From Rhodocyclaceae bacterium UBA1310 (GTDB lineage: Bacteria; Pseudomonadota; Gammaproteobacteria; Burkholderiales; Rhodocyclaceae): a stretch of DNA of 23,280 bases. The stretch is from the NCBI GenBank assembly GCA_002307175.1, contig DBTS01000109.1, positions 1 through 23,280 of the forward strand, in the 5' to 3' direction. The translations under genes were made by a program, and so were the position numbers. The notes beneath the pieces were generated by a model. It searched no databases, had not been told where the DNA came from, and was given only the letters and a program-made list of their open reading frames with translations. Position 1 is the stretch's first letter. Each line of letters begins with the position of its first letter. Below are positions 22,900 to 23,280 of this stretch, one piece after another.

Positions 22900-23216
22900 T
22901 ACACGGCCATTCACGCTGACGCAACAAACAAGATCCTTCTGGATACACCCGATGGGGCAGAACACCTTAGTCAAACCGGGTATTGTTGCAACTTTACAAC
23001 AGAATATTTTTTCAGGGACCCTTGGCTCACCGGGCAGGTAACCGGTCACCTGAAAAATCCAGCCCATATAGAACAGTTTTTTTGATTGCGTTATTCATTG
23101 ATTAAATTTGCAACATGAATACACTCCATCTCCGCACGGGCATACCGTTGTCAAATCAGCTCCGGTCTGTCCGGTGCGCAAGAAAACAAATCAACGAATA
23201 ATTACTGGAGACATCC
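22900..23216. other. Noncoding region with palindromes between the regulator and a secreted-protein gene
   Basis: No gene is seen. CAGGTAACCGGTCACCTG (23035-23052) is a 16-of-18 palindrome. TGTTG/CAACA (22984-22988, 22997-23001) followed by T6 (23007-23012) may be a weak terminator. TTGATT (23098-23103) and TACACT (23120-23125), 16 bases apart, could be a promoter for the next gene. A TTGCAAC word occurs twice (near 22986 and 23108). A LytTR site would be expected here, but I found no clean pair. Confidence 0.4.
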
Positions 23217-23280
23217 ATGAATCACGCTTTCAACGCCTGCGCGGCAGCTGTCGCCCTGGCATGCAGTTCAATCGCCATGG
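23217..23280 (+). CDS. Start of a secreted protein, truncated by the window end
   Basis: Only 21 codons are visible (MNHAFNACAAAVALACSSIA then M). They form a typical start of a signal peptide. GGAG lies six bases before the ATG at 23217, which makes the start convincing. The 317-base upstream region suggests independent control. The protein itself cannot be identified from this fragment. Confidence 0.6.
   Translation, partial: MNHAFNACAAAVALACSSIAM

Noticed and set aside
23146..23154. LytTR half-site ACCGTTGTC
   Set aside because: It breaks the consensus near its end and has no second half-site at the expected spacing.

Overview
The window looks like chromosomal DNA from a Gram-negative proteobacterium, most probably a betaproteobacterium. 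The evidence is moderately high GC, dense short operons, a TonB-dependent outer-membrane receptor, a periplasmic-binding-protein ABC importer, an EmrAB-type pump and Fur-box-like sites. No rRNA, tRNA, insertion sequence or CRISPR array was seen. All family calls come from reading motifs; no database search was run.

Region 1 (29-8693) is a haem-acquisition locus organised around a divergent control region (1989-2301) with Fur-box-like palindromes. On the minus strand lie hutW (radical-SAM haem degradation) and hutX (cytosolic haem carrier), whose ends overlap. On the plus strand lie a TonB-dependent haem/haemoglobin receptor and hmuSTUV (cytosolic haem-handling protein, periplasmic binding protein, permease, ATPase). 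Together they carry haem from the outer membrane to cytosolic iron release, apparently with two parallel cytosolic branches (HmuS and HutWX). Palindromic repeats follow at 8854-8925.

Region 2 (8955-14438) holds single genes. They are an MFS transporter, a fluoride riboswitch followed by crcB (fluoride exporter), a secreted Sel1-repeat protein, a lone cysC (APS kinase), and a LysR regulator divergent from a cytochrome b561. The fluoride aptamer overlaps a perfect 12-nt complementary segment downstream that probably forms a competing helix.

Region 3 (14439-14810) appears to be a genomic scar. It holds a minus-strand terminator, an orphan C-terminal coding fragment and about 43 codons of a pectate lyase, butted against the end of an intact SDR gene.

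Region 4 (14806-19044) is a multidrug-efflux module. An EmrA/HlyD adaptor plus SDR on the minus strand is divergent from an EmrB-type DHA2 pump plus a TetR regulator. A perfect 13-bp palindrome lies in the shared promoter region.

Region 5 (19045-23280) is the least ordinary part. A hairpin-rich leader precedes an unrecognised 84-aa membrane protein and a terminator. Next come an 88-aa probable exported protein and a LytS-type histidine kinase with a partner LytTR response regulator, followed by a leader and the first codons of a secreted protein cut by the window edge. The kinase carries a large predicted periplasmic loop that combines a dense Asp/Glu cluster, a short tandem repeat and an Ala/Pro-rich tether, which I do not recognise as a known sensor domain. 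This is the best candidate here for an undescribed signalling system.
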